The notes under the pieces were generated by a model. The model did not search any database. It worked only from the letters and a program-made list of their open reading frames with translations, and was not told where the DNA came from. This document shows positions 19,505 through 28,629 of a stretch of 60,256 bases of DNA, one piece after another (within the stretch, counting starts at the first letter, position 1; every line of letters begins with the position of its first letter). The translations under genes were made by a program, and so were the position numbers. The stretch lies in NCBI GenBank assembly GCA_021850705.1, contig JAJZKU010000004.1:1-60256 (forward strand), given 5' to 3'. The stretch comes from Microcaldota archaeon (lineage in GTDB: Archaea; Micrarchaeota; Micrarchaeia; Micrarchaeales; CABMGC01).

Positions 19505-22018
19505 TCACTTATTCGCTTTCAGGAACTTTATGTTTGCCTCGATCCTTTCCAGAGTGTCATTCAGTGCCGGCACCGTATCCTTCCTGTAATTATCTTTCTT
19601 TGCAAAGAAGGCTTTCATCTCCTTCATTGTAGCAGCATCAGAGACTACCCTTAGGTTTTCAACATACTTGCGGACCATATGGTCTCCTACCTCGAATCTT
19701 CTGATAACGCTCTTCCAGTTCTTCTTCGTCCAGCTCCATATGAGCGTCTTTCCGACCTGGTTCTCAGAGACGCAGCGCGATATAACATACCTGTCCTGGT
19801 CACGGACATTCTCACTCATGCTGAAGGCCAGCGCATCCATGATTATCTTCTTGTCCTTGAAGATTCCTAAACAGTCCATGTACTCGCTCTTAATTGCGGG
19901 ATCCCTTTCCTTCATGTAGCTTCTCCTGAACCATTCATAGAGCTTTACTGACCCATTCCTTGCAGCTATGCCAAAAACGCTGCTTCTTATTCCAGGGTCT
20001 ATGCTAACTCCTTTGGTCTGGAAATCAGAGAAGATCTTTGTTGCTTTTGCCACAGTCTCCCTGTCGCCTGCATATCCGGCTACGCTTATAGCTGCGCTCC
20101 TCATGATCGTATCTATACTGCTCTCATTCTTTCTTGACTTCCATCCCAGCTTCCTCAAATGATACTTGGAATAGTCTATGCAGATGCTCTCTATTCTCTT
20201 CCTGAGCGCATGCCCTTCAGGGAGCATATCATGCATGAAGAGCATATCTGCCATCATCGAGTTTGCCATCGGGTATTCGCATCCGTCCCTGAATAAATCT
20301 GCGAAGTTCAGGTAATCCCCGACCTTTATGTCCCCTGCCTTTGCAAGCGCAAAGAGGTCGTTTGCCATGCCCCATCCGTCTTCCCAGCCAAGCCTTCCCT
20401 CTTTTACAAGAGTGCCGAGCTTCATCAGCTCCATCTTCTCATAGAAGACCCTGTACAGTCCTCTCTGCCCGTAGTTGAGCTTTATCCAGCCATTCGTGCC
20501 TCTGATCCTCCCTCTCTTCCTGTCAAAGAGCGTCATCATGCTCTTTCCGGATCCTGTGGCATATATTATTGGTATGGGCCATACGGTCTTGTCATTGTTC
20601 TTGAGCGTGCCAAGTATGAACCTTGACTGCTCCATGCTGAAATCGCTGCCTACCTTTACATAAGGATAACCCTTCTGCGTTATCCATGCATTTGCGACTC
20701 TCTTTACCTGCAGCTTCCTTCCTGCAACAGAGTCTATCGCATTCCAAAGGTCATCCCTTACGGAATTTGAGTACATATGCTTTCTCAGATATCTCTGCAG
20801 ACCCTTTCTGAACTTCTCCTTGCCCGTATAATCTTCTACCATTCCAAGTATGCTCCCTCCCTTCCTATAGCTTATATTGTCAAACGCCCTGTCCATATCC
20901 GTCGGATCTTTTACCTCAGCTTCAACAGGGTGGGTGCTCTTTATGCCGTCGGATTCAAGTCCTACATTAACGGTGTCTAGCAGGAACTCCTTGTCCATGT
21001 GGAATTCAGGAAAGACCTCTGCCGTAGCCTTATACGCCATGAATTCCGCAAAGCTCTCATTCAGCCATATGTCGTTCCACCACTTCATCGTGACAAGGTC
21101 GCCGAACCACTGGTGCGCAAGCTCGTGCGCTATCACCATAGCGGTATACTGCTTGTCTGGCGTCGGGCTGTCCTCCTTTACTAAGAGTGTGTGCTCCCTG
21201 AAGGTTATCGCCCCCCAGTTCTCCATTGCAGATGCTGAGAAGTCAGGCACGGCTATGATATCAAGCTTTGGAAGCGGGTACCTTATCCCAAAATACTTCT
21301 CATAAAAAGCGAGCAGCTTTATCGTATACTCCATGGGCAGCTTGAGATACTCCTTGTGCGCAGGGGTCGCGTGCGAGCTTACCGTAACATTCCTGTACTT
21401 TCCGCTCATCGATACATGCTTTAGCACTCCGATGTACAGCAGATATGTTGACATTATAGGGGTTCTCATGAATACAGAGCTCTTCCTTCCGTTCCTTACT
21501 GTCGTGCTCTTTGCAGGCATGTTTGAGATGAGATTGTAATCCTTGTCAGCGCTGAGCGTCAGTTCAAATGCTGCCTTTAGCTCAGGCTCGTCAAAGCACG
21601 GGAACGCCTGCCTTGCATAAAGCGCCTCGAACTGTGTAGTCAGTATATTTACCGCTTTTCCATTCTCCTTGTAGCTGCTCCTGTAGAGCCCTGCCATCTT
21701 CTCCCCGGCTTTGCCCTCAAACCTTATGCATATCTCTACCTTCCCTATCACCTTCCTATCGAGCAAAAGGGTAAGCCTTTGCTTCTTATCGTCAGTTACT
21801 GGTTTTGCAGCTATCCTTGAATTCCTGCTTACCACATATGCTTCCTTTATCTTCAGCATATACGAATTCATCACTATCCTGTCGCTGCTCTCAGTAACCT
21901 TTGCATATATCGATTCGCTTCCGGAGAAGGTGCATCTCTTCATGTCCGCGTCTATGCTCAGCTTATACAGTTCAGGTACGACTCTCCTTCCAAGCCTGTA
22001 ATCCTCGCTCTTGTCCAT
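19505..22018 (-). CDS. M1 family aminopeptidase (tricorn-interacting factor F2/F3-like)
   Basis: SAMENWGAITFRE, VIAHELAHQWFGDLVTMKWWNDIWLNESFAEFM. Confidence 0.95.
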   Translation of the reverse strand: MDKSEDYRLGRRVVPELYKLSIDADMKRCTFSGSESIYAKVTESSDRIVMNSYMLKIKEAYVVSRNSRIAAKPVTDDKKQRLTLLLDRKVIGKVEICIRFEGKAGEKMAGLYRSSYKENGKAVNILTTQFEALYARQAFPCFDEPELKAAFELTLSADKDYNLISNMPAKSTTVRNGRKSSVFMRTPIMSTYLLYIGVLKHVSMSGKYRNVTVSSHATPAHKEYLKLPMEYTIKLLAFYEKYFGIRYPLPKLDIIAVPDFSASAMENWGAITFREHTLLVKEDSPTPDKQYTAMVIAHELAHQWFGDLVTMKWWNDIWLNESFAEFMAYKATAEVFPEFHMDKEFLLDTVNVGLESDGIKSTHPVEAEVKDPTDMDRAFDNISYRKGGSILGMVEDYTGKEKFRKGLQRYLRKHMYSNSVRDDLWNAIDSVAGRKLQVKRVANAWITQKGYPYVKVGSDFSMEQSRFILGTLKNNDKTVWPIPIIYATGSGKSMMTLFDRKRGRIRGTNGWIKLNYGQRGLYRVFYEKMELMKLGTLVKEGRLGWEDGWGMANDLFALAKAGDIKVGDYLNFADLFRDGCEYPMANSMMADMLFMHDMLPEGHALRKRIESICIDYSKYHLRKLGWKSRKNESSIDTIMRSAAISVAGYAGDRETVAKATKIFSDFQTKGVSIDPGIRSSVFGIAARNGSVKLYEWFRRSYMKERDPAIKSEYMDCLGIFKDKKIIMDALAFSMSENVRDQDRYVISRCVSENQVGKTLIWSWTKKNWKSVIRRFEVGDHMVRKYVENLRVVSDAATMKEMKAFFAKKDNYRKDTVPALNDTLERIEANIKFLKANK

Positions 22019-22030
22019 GCCAAACCCTGT

Positions 22031-22486
22031 CTATTCCAAAGAGGACAAGGCCTCAAGTATCTCGTCTTCATGGCCCTTTGGATTTACCTTCTCGAAAACC
22101 TTCGCTATCTTTCCCTTCTTGTCTATTATGTACGTATTCCTCAGCGTTCCCATCCCGAAGATCCCCCTGTCTCCATAGGCGCCGTATGCCTTTATCGTCT
22201 TTGACTCAGGATCAGAGAGCAGCAGGAATTCAAGCCCGTACTTGCTGCAGAACTTGTCATGCGACTTAAGATCATCCTTGCTCACCCCGACTATCTCTGC
22301 ACCCTTCTTCCTTATCTCCTCGAGCTTCTTGTTGAAGCCCTTTGCCTCTATAGTGCATCCCGGAGTGTCATCCTTAGGATAGAAGTACAGTACAAGATAT
22401 CTGCCCTTGAACTCGCTAAGCGTGTGTTCCTTTCCGTCAGATCCCTTTAGCCTGAAATCAGGCGCCTTTGAATTAACCTCAACCAT
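22031..22486 (-). CDS. bcp: peroxiredoxin, Bcp/PrxQ family
   Basis: LYFYPKDDTPGCTIEAKGF; GVSKDDLKSHDKFCSKYGLEFLLLSDP. Confidence 0.93.
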   Translation of the reverse strand: MVEVNSKAPDFRLKGSDGKEHTLSEFKGRYLVLYFYPKDDTPGCTIEAKGFNKKLEEIRKKGAEIVGVSKDDLKSHDKFCSKYGLEFLLLSDPESKTIKAYGAYGDRGIFGMGTLRNTYIIDKKGKIAKVFEKVNPKGHEDEILEALSSLE

Positions 22487-22594
22487 ATTATCATATAAGA
22501 GTTAAGCAATAGATTATAAATTCGTTCTGTACATTTCTGATTACATATTCTCAACATGCTCCTTATCGGATCATGCAGCAGTCTGGTAGATATT

Positions 22595-23269
22595 ATGCAA
22601 ATAAGAATTCCATTCATTCAAAAGAAGAAGGGCTACAAGGTTACAATCACAAGCATCAGCCTAAGGTTCATGGGAGCAGTTCATGGAATACCTGGCATAA
22701 CCTCTGAGAAGCAGGTCTTCTATGTAAACATACCCTTCCAGAACAAGATGGGTTCAAACCTGCTGCCTGATGACCTTAAGGGACCGAGCATGAAGATAAA
22801 GGATATCAAGGTGGGCATGCCCTTCAAGCTTCTTGAAGTCAGCCCGCAGCTTCCTGCTGAGATACCATTCATGACAAAGACCGTATTCAGGCTTAAGGTG
22901 GAGGGTCCTGCTGTCAACTATGAAGGGCCGATGAGCATAACGATGAACGATGAGCCTGCGGAGAACATAGGCCTCAACATAAGGGCCATAGCGTTATCAA
23001 AGGGAGAGCAGAGGGTTGAGCTGCAGAATTCCTCAATGCGCCTCTCGCTGCAGAAGGGGCAGATCTTCAAGACAGAGCTGCAGATGTACAACGTCCTGAA
23101 GTACAATGACAAGATATCAAAGGTAAGGGTAGCACCTCCGTTTACAGTAGAGTCTACGGATCCTGCATTCCCGACAACTGTGGACAAGAAGGACAGCTAC
23201 GTGATGAAGATATACATAAGGGCTCCAGATTCAAACTACACCGGTGACTTAGATATAATTGTCGAATAG
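22595..23269 (+). CDS. hypothetical protein, beta-rich
   Basis: 225 aa ORF from internal ATG MQIRIPFIQKKKGYKV; no family recognised. Confidence 0.6.
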   Translation: MQIRIPFIQKKKGYKVTITSISLRFMGAVHGIPGITSEKQVFYVNIPFQNKMGSNLLPDDLKGPSMKIKDIKVGMPFKLLEVSPQLPAEIPFMTKTVFRLKVEGPAVNYEGPMSITMNDEPAENIGLNIRAIALSKGEQRVELQNSSMRLSLQKGQIFKTELQMYNVLKYNDKISKVRVAPPFTVESTDPAFPTTVDKKDSYVMKIYIRAPDSNYTGDLDIIVE

Positions 23270-23340
23270 AAGGAAGCTGCCCGGTGCAGCTGCACTAATG
23301 CTCCATATCAGAATAAATTAGTCAATTTATTATAACTAAT

Positions 23341-23886
23341 TTATCTCAAAAACATGAGCCAGTATAGCAGTCCATCCCTTGTTGTCAGATCAAATATCTT
23401 TCCGCTCTTAAGCCTCTTTTCTATCTCATCAGCCTTGAACTGTACGGTCTCCATCAGCTCATCCTCATCAAGCTTCTTCTTGCTTTTAGTCAGTCCATTT
23501 GCAACTAAAACACTGTTTCCTGCATCAGAGGACCACGGAGTTATCGCACCGGTATAGAGAAACTTAACGCTCTTTGCAGTATAACCTATCTCCTCCTCCG
23601 TCTCTCTCCGCGCCGCCTTCACTATGCTCTCCCCTTTCTCAACGTGCCCTCCAGGCAGTTCATATATGAAACCGCTCCTGCTGAAACCTGAGCCTCGCAT
23701 TGCAGGCCTGTACTGCCTTACCAGCAGAACGGTATCCTTATCGAGCAGCGGCAGTACGGTGACTGTATACGGCCCTTTAATTCTCCTGAACTGCTTCTCT
23801 ATCAGCCTGCCCTCTACTCTGTCAACCACCTTTACGTACTCCTCCTTCCTGTAAACCTTCTTCTCAGAAAGCCTCTTGCTGTCCAT
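23341..23886 (-). CDS. NUDIX hydrolase, ADP-ribose pyrophosphatase-like
   Basis: GGHVEKGESIVKAARRETEEEIG; VLLVRQYRPAM. Confidence 0.88.
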   Translation of the reverse strand: MDSKRLSEKKVYRKEEYVKVVDRVEGRLIEKQFRRIKGPYTVTVLPLLDKDTVLLVRQYRPAMRGSGFSRSGFIYELPGGHVEKGESIVKAARRETEEEIGYTAKSVKFLYTGAITPWSSDAGNSVLVANGLTKSKKKLDEDELMETVQFKADEIEKRLKSGKIFDLTTRDGLLYWLMFLR

Positions 23887-23992
23887 GCATTATAATCGAA
23901 ACCAAAATTATTAACCGCTATGCTGTCTACGTCAAACGTGGATAATATTTGCCTAATCCAGTGTAATCAATAATCCTGCCCACTAAAAAAGT

Positions 23993-24634
23993 TCACATCT
24001 TAAAGTATTCAGGATATTTTCGTATGAGTTGTTTTGCCGTCTGCTTATGAAAATCAAACAACTCCTGTTTCTTATTCAAAGCGTCAATTGCCTTCTGATA
24101 AATTCCGAGATCATCCATATATTTTATGTCTAATCTCTTGCACAATCCAAATATCTTACTGTTTGCAGATTCCATTTCCTTCTTATTTTTTACAATTACC
24201 TCTACTTCAAAATAATTTCCAAAATGTTTTATGTAGCCCAATTCAAATTGGATATTATTATACCTATAAATGTATTTTTTCTGCGCCTGTACGTAAGCTT
24301 TATGGAAGCCCAGGACTTTTAAAAAATCTACTGCTTCATCAAACTGATCATTTAGCATCTTAAAGGATATCTCTTTCCTTCCTCCTCCAACTTCTTCTTC
24401 AAATGAGCCATATTTTAACACAATCTCCATCTCTCCATTATCGAGTCTTACGCGTACATCTATATCATCATACTTTTGATTTGGACTCTCCTTAATTGCC
24501 TTTGGGCAGAGATAAATCAAGGATAATCTATCCATTTTTCTAATAAACTTCCCATTTTTATCCATAAATTTCTTAAGACGGCTGAACTCTCTAGTACTCA
24601 GTCTGCCTCTATACTCAACTTCAATATTTGGCAT
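23993..24634 (-). CDS. CYTH-like (triphosphate tunnel metalloenzyme-like) protein
   Basis: N-terminal MPNIEVEYRGRL (E-x-E-x-R variant), DDIDVRVRLDNGEMEIVLKYG, KYIYRYNNIQFELGYIKHFGNYFEVEVI. Confidence 0.6.
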   Translation of the reverse strand: MPNIEVEYRGRLSTREFSRLKKFMDKNGKFIRKMDRLSLIYLCPKAIKESPNQKYDDIDVRVRLDNGEMEIVLKYGSFEEEVGGGRKEISFKMLNDQFDEAVDFLKVLGFHKAYVQAQKKYIYRYNNIQFELGYIKHFGNYFEVEVIVKNKKEMESANSKIFGLCKRLDIKYMDDLGIYQKAIDALNKKQELFDFHKQTAKQLIRKYPEYFKM

Positions 24635-24738
24635 ATGATCATACTTTGCTGGTTTTGAGGATCTCTCTATCTGTACAAAAGATATTACCATATCATGTGG
24701 TGATCAAACTCTATTGCTGCAGCCATTTTACCCCATTC

Positions 24739-25398
24739 TTATTTATCCAGACTATATATTATTTCATTTATCCTGCGGAAATCCGATGCTTGATGACCAA
24801 GTTTATCCCCATTATACGAAATTACATGCATCCCCAAGGCCATCGCTCCTTCAAGTTCATCAAGGTCATGGCCTACAAAGACGGTCTCTGCAGGACCAAC
24901 ATTAAACGCATTCATCACTGTTTCATAAGCTTCCCTGTCAGGCTTTTTATGACCTATCTCACATGATACAAATGCCCTGTCAAATATTCCTCCCAATCCA
25001 ATAATGCCCATTATGAGCTCTCTTATGGAAGCAGGATGCCCACTATCAGACAGCACTGCCAGCCTGTAGCCCTTCATTTTAAGGTCTTTCAAATATTTTC
25101 CCTCATCCTTTTCCATAAGCCTTGCATAATTAAATGACTCCCTGTCAAACGCTTCATACTCTCCAATCAGCTCTGGCCGAATGCCTATTCTGGATATATA
25201 CTCCTTATGTGCCTGTAACATGGTTATCTTACCAACCATAACTGCCTCGCCAAATTCCTTCCATATACTGCCAAGCTCCTGCGGGTCAGTCTTGCTGTTC
25301 TTCTTTACAAATTCAGTAAGTTTCATACTGAAATACTTCATCTGTTCTTCAGCGCTGTAAAGCACATGCTCTGCATCAAAGATAACAAGCTTTATCAT
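24739..25398 (-). CDS. HAD-superfamily hydrolase
   Basis: LVIFDAEHVLYS, LAVLSDSGHPASI, CEIGHKKPDREAY, VFVGHDLDELEGA. Confidence 0.82.
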   Translation of the reverse strand: MIKLVIFDAEHVLYSAEEQMKYFSMKLTEFVKKNSKTDPQELGSIWKEFGEAVMVGKITMLQAHKEYISRIGIRPELIGEYEAFDRESFNYARLMEKDEGKYLKDLKMKGYRLAVLSDSGHPASIRELIMGIIGLGGIFDRAFVSCEIGHKKPDREAYETVMNAFNVGPAETVFVGHDLDELEGAMALGMHVISYNGDKLGHQASDFRRINEIIYSLDK

Positions 25399-25512
25399 AA
25401 AAATCCCCAATTATTATGTTAAGCCATACAAATAACTTATACTTATTCTTTATTATAATCCTTTGCTTATAAGTAACTTATAATTAATATCAATGAGTCT
25501 TTCCAAGTCATA

Positions 25513-26016
25513 CTACTCGGAAAATTTGTCCAGATTACGAACAATTTCATCAACAATCTGAAGAGCATTTCTCCCGGCAGTATCTATATTTATCCCGTAA
25601 TCAAATTCTGATACCAGTTCAAAAACGTCTTTTGTAGCCTGTTCTCCCAGTCCATCATTTCTAGATTTATCCCTTTCTATGCATGCCTTCAGGTCTGCCT
25701 TTAATGTAAATACCATGTGGCTGAAATCCAACTTTGATATAATATCCTCTATCTGTTCCTTATGATAAAAATTACCATCTAGAATGAGATTGTTGCCACT
25801 TTCTAGCTTCTCCCTGAATTCAGGCAACATTATTTCATCTGCTTTCAGAAACTTCTGCAAGGGTATCCATTTATCTCCTGGCATATAATCCAATCCTAGC
25901 TTATCCATTATAATATCGAAATTAACTACATCAGCATTAATCTTTTCAGCTAGCAGTTTGCTTACTGTGCTCTTCCCTACTCCTGCAGGTCCTCTTATTA
26001 TCACATAGTAACTCAT
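25513..26016 (-). CDS. P-loop kinase-like protein
   Basis: Walker A GPAGVGKSTVSKLLAEK. Confidence 0.78.
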   Translation of the reverse strand: MSYYVIIRGPAGVGKSTVSKLLAEKINADVVNFDIIMDKLGLDYMPGDKWIPLQKFLKADEIMLPEFREKLESGNNLILDGNFYHKEQIEDIISKLDFSHMVFTLKADLKACIERDKSRNDGLGEQATKDVFELVSEFDYGINIDTAGRNALQIVDEIVRNLDKFSE

Positions 26017-26219
26017 GCGAACCGCCCGAATCAGATCAAATATGACGTTCCTAATCCTTCTAAACTCTAATAATCAGAAGCGCTTATATCTTTCCAGTAA
26101 GACATATTTACATTACTAAAACTCCTTATTAATTCCTTATGCAGAGCTTCTCTCGCACGAATAACATGAACATTCCCAGAAATAGCAATTACTGAATTAT
26201 GCTTTTTATCAGTAAACAT

Positions 26220-26657
26220 TCATACTTTATGCCGTGCAGCTATATCTCTCCATTCAAGTATGTCCTTTTTATCATCCAGCATATTTTCTGGAAGTGCATA
26301 TATGTTAAACCATCTGTATTCATCTGACTCATCATTGAGCACTATTTTCGTATTAATATCAATAGAAGTTGCATAGAAATGCATCAGGTATTCGTTAGGT
26401 TCTGATTCTGGAACCTTTCGCACATATACTGGTACCAGATCCTCCTGCTTCAGGTCTACGCCTATCTCTTCTCTGGCTTCCCTTATGCATGCCTGAACAG
26501 GGGTCTCATCAGGTTCAACAGAACCTCCTATGTTACCCCATCCTCCTTTATCTTCCCATTCTTTGTTATGCCTGCGCTTAAGCATGAGTATCTTTAGGTA
26601 CTCGCTGTCAAATACGCAAACAAAAGCTCCTGACCACATATAATTACCAACATACAA
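26220..26657 (-). CDS. NUDIX hydrolase
   Basis: GGSVEPDETPVQACIREAREEIGVDL. Confidence 0.88.
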   Translation of the reverse strand: MYVGNYMWSGAFVCVFDSEYLKILMLKRRHNKEWEDKGGWGNIGGSVEPDETPVQACIREAREEIGVDLKQEDLVPVYVRKVPESEPNEYLMHFYATSIDINTKIVLNDESDEYRWFNIYALPENMLDDKKDILEWRDIAARHKV

Positions 26658-26717
26658 ACCTTAGATAAGCCCTGTAATCAAATCCTTTGCCTATATTAAA
26701 TATAACCTTAATTCTTA

Positions 26718-27398
26718 TTACAAACCTTTGCCTATGAGCGACTTAGAATCCATATCCACGAGTCTTTCCCAATCTGTATTACCTCCTTCCTTTAATCTTT
26801 CCTTTATGATCAGGTAACCAAGCGCATAACCAGACCACAATGCAAACTCCTTATCATCTGGACTTATGAATAATCTATTGTAAAGGTCAACACTGTTATC
26901 ATCCAGCCTATCTGTTATCTTCTGCCAGACCTCTTTTGCCTGATCCATATTCAACGCTGTCGACCACGGTCTTACCTTGCCTGTTGCAGCTTCTTCAAAG
27001 CACTGTGCAAGGCCTTCAAATGCAATCCCTGCCCCTATGCCACTGCGTTCTCTTCCAGACATTCTCTGGAATCTTACAGCGTGGTTGTATTCATGGGCAA
27101 TTGTTTGGGCAACAAAATCTCTCCAAGAATGCGCTCCTGTATTTATACTTATGGATATTACAAAATCGTTTCTTGTGAATCCAAAGACACCATCCATCCT
27201 ATCTCTTATAAAAGTGTCCTCATTGGTTGACAGAATAACTGCAATATCATTTCTGCTAATAAGCAGCTTTTCTGACTTTGCCATGCCTTCCTTTACCAAG
27301 GAAACCGCATCCTCTAACTCCTTCTCATAAGTAACAAGTACCTTGAAATTACTCATCTCTAGCTGTTCAAACCCTAATCTTCTTCCCTCATTGCCCAT
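26718..27398 (-). CDS. putative Zn-dependent protease, DUF2268-like
   Basis: HEYNH zinc motif in AQTIAHEYNHAVRFQRMSG. Confidence 0.65.
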   Translation of the reverse strand: MGNEGRRLGFEQLEMSNFKVLVTYEKELEDAVSLVKEGMAKSEKLLISRNDIAVILSTNEDTFIRDRMDGVFGFTRNDFVISISINTGAHSWRDFVAQTIAHEYNHAVRFQRMSGRERSGIGAGIAFEGLAQCFEEAATGKVRPWSTALNMDQAKEVWQKITDRLDDNSVDLYNRLFISPDDKEFALWSGYALGYLIIKERLKEGGNTDWERLVDMDSKSLIGKGL

Positions 27399-27439
27399 AA
27401 AACCGCGATTAACTATGTTTATTAATACCTAGAATCTGT

Positions 27440-27874
27440 TCAGGCATTATTTTTATATAAAAACTCACTTGCCTTTGTTACGGCCTCTTGTCCTCCCTGG
27501 AAATGCAGCAGTTCCTTGGCTCTTTCCAGATTAGCCCATTCATATGCCGTATGTTCATCAGAAAGGACAGGATCAGTATCGCATCTTGCCAGAAAGAGTA
27601 TAATCTTGCGGTGAACACCTTCTGGATTTATATACGTATTCTCATTGCGGAAACCTTCGACAGGCTTTAACTTCTCTATATCAATCTCCGTTTCCTCCTT
27701 AAGTTCGCGTATTGCAGTTGTGAGTTCATCTGTATCTTCCGGTTTGACATGCCCCTTCGGAAAGTCCCATACTCCATCAATAGCCTTTTTCATAACCAGA
27801 AAATTACCCTTACTGTTAACCAGAATAAATCCAATTGACGTGTCGTAGTTCTCCATTAATTCACTTATAATCAT
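27440..27874 (-). CDS. NUDIX hydrolase, diadenosine tetraphosphatase-like
   Basis: DFPKGHVKPEDTDELTTAIRELKEETEIDI. Confidence 0.88.
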   Translation of the reverse strand: MIISELMENYDTSIGFILVNSKGNFLVMKKAIDGVWDFPKGHVKPEDTDELTTAIRELKEETEIDIEKLKPVEGFRNENTYINPEGVHRKIILFLARCDTDPVLSDEHTAYEWANLERAKELLHFQGGQEAVTKASEFLYKNNA

Positions 27875-28007
27875 ATTTTAATAACGAAGTTATGTAAATA
27901 CCATGTTTCTGGACTCATTTGGGCAATGTAGTGATAACCAGAGCATATCTAGATAACCCTAATCTTCTTCCCACACTATACTTATCTTATTAATATTAAT
28001 AAGCCAT

Positions 28008-28265
28008 TCATTTCCTATACCTGTAATAACTAACTGCAGTTCCGCAGCTTCCTGAAGAGACCTCAGATATGGACTTTGCAAGTTCCTTCTGCTCCTCCAA
28101 GGAGCCGATCCTTGCCCTTACTATGAAGCCATAGTCCCCTTCGGTAAGCAGTACCTCATCCACACTATCAAATCCTGCAAACCTCTTTGCTAGCTCGTCC
28201 GCGTTCGTATTCTCCTTTGGCCTCACAAAGAACAATCTGTGAAGCTTCGCTATTTTCTTTGCCAT
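28008..28265 (-). CDS. small stand-alone Lrp/AsnC ligand-binding-like (RAM) protein
   Basis: 85 aa: FAGFDSVDEVLLTEGDYGFIVRARIGSLEEQKELAKSISEVSG; no HTH. Confidence 0.5.
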   Translation of the reverse strand: MAKKIAKLHRLFFVRPKENTNADELAKRFAGFDSVDEVLLTEGDYGFIVRARIGSLEEQKELAKSISEVSSGSCGTAVSYYRYRK

Positions 28266-28322
28266 TTTAACCCACCAAGGTTAAGTGTAACTGCAGCTAA
28301 GCGTGATATATTGTAAAAAGAA

Positions 28323-28410
28323 GTAGATGAGATGGAGTTATGTAGGGTTGGGTTGGGAAAAAAGAATTCGACCATATAAATGGTTCATTCTTCGTATCCA
28401 TCTCATCCAC
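28323..28410. other. nested inverted repeats / possible structured RNA or regulatory element
   Basis: gtagatgagatgga (28323-28336) pairs with tccatctcatccac (28397-28410); inner aagaat..accat..atggt..attctt hairpin between. Confidence 0.45.
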
Positions 28411-28629
28411 CTGTCCATACATATGAATATCCTTTTATTTATTAATGAGCTCAATACGTGCCTGTATTGATAGATATTTCTAAATATAATCCTTATCTAT
28501 CCTATATTGGCTCTAACATCATAATGCTTGATATGTGCTTTACCCATATAATCCCCTGCTCCACTCACAAAACAATAAAAAAGTGCAACTTTAAATATCA
28601 GGCATTATACATATAATATTGGTGGAGTT

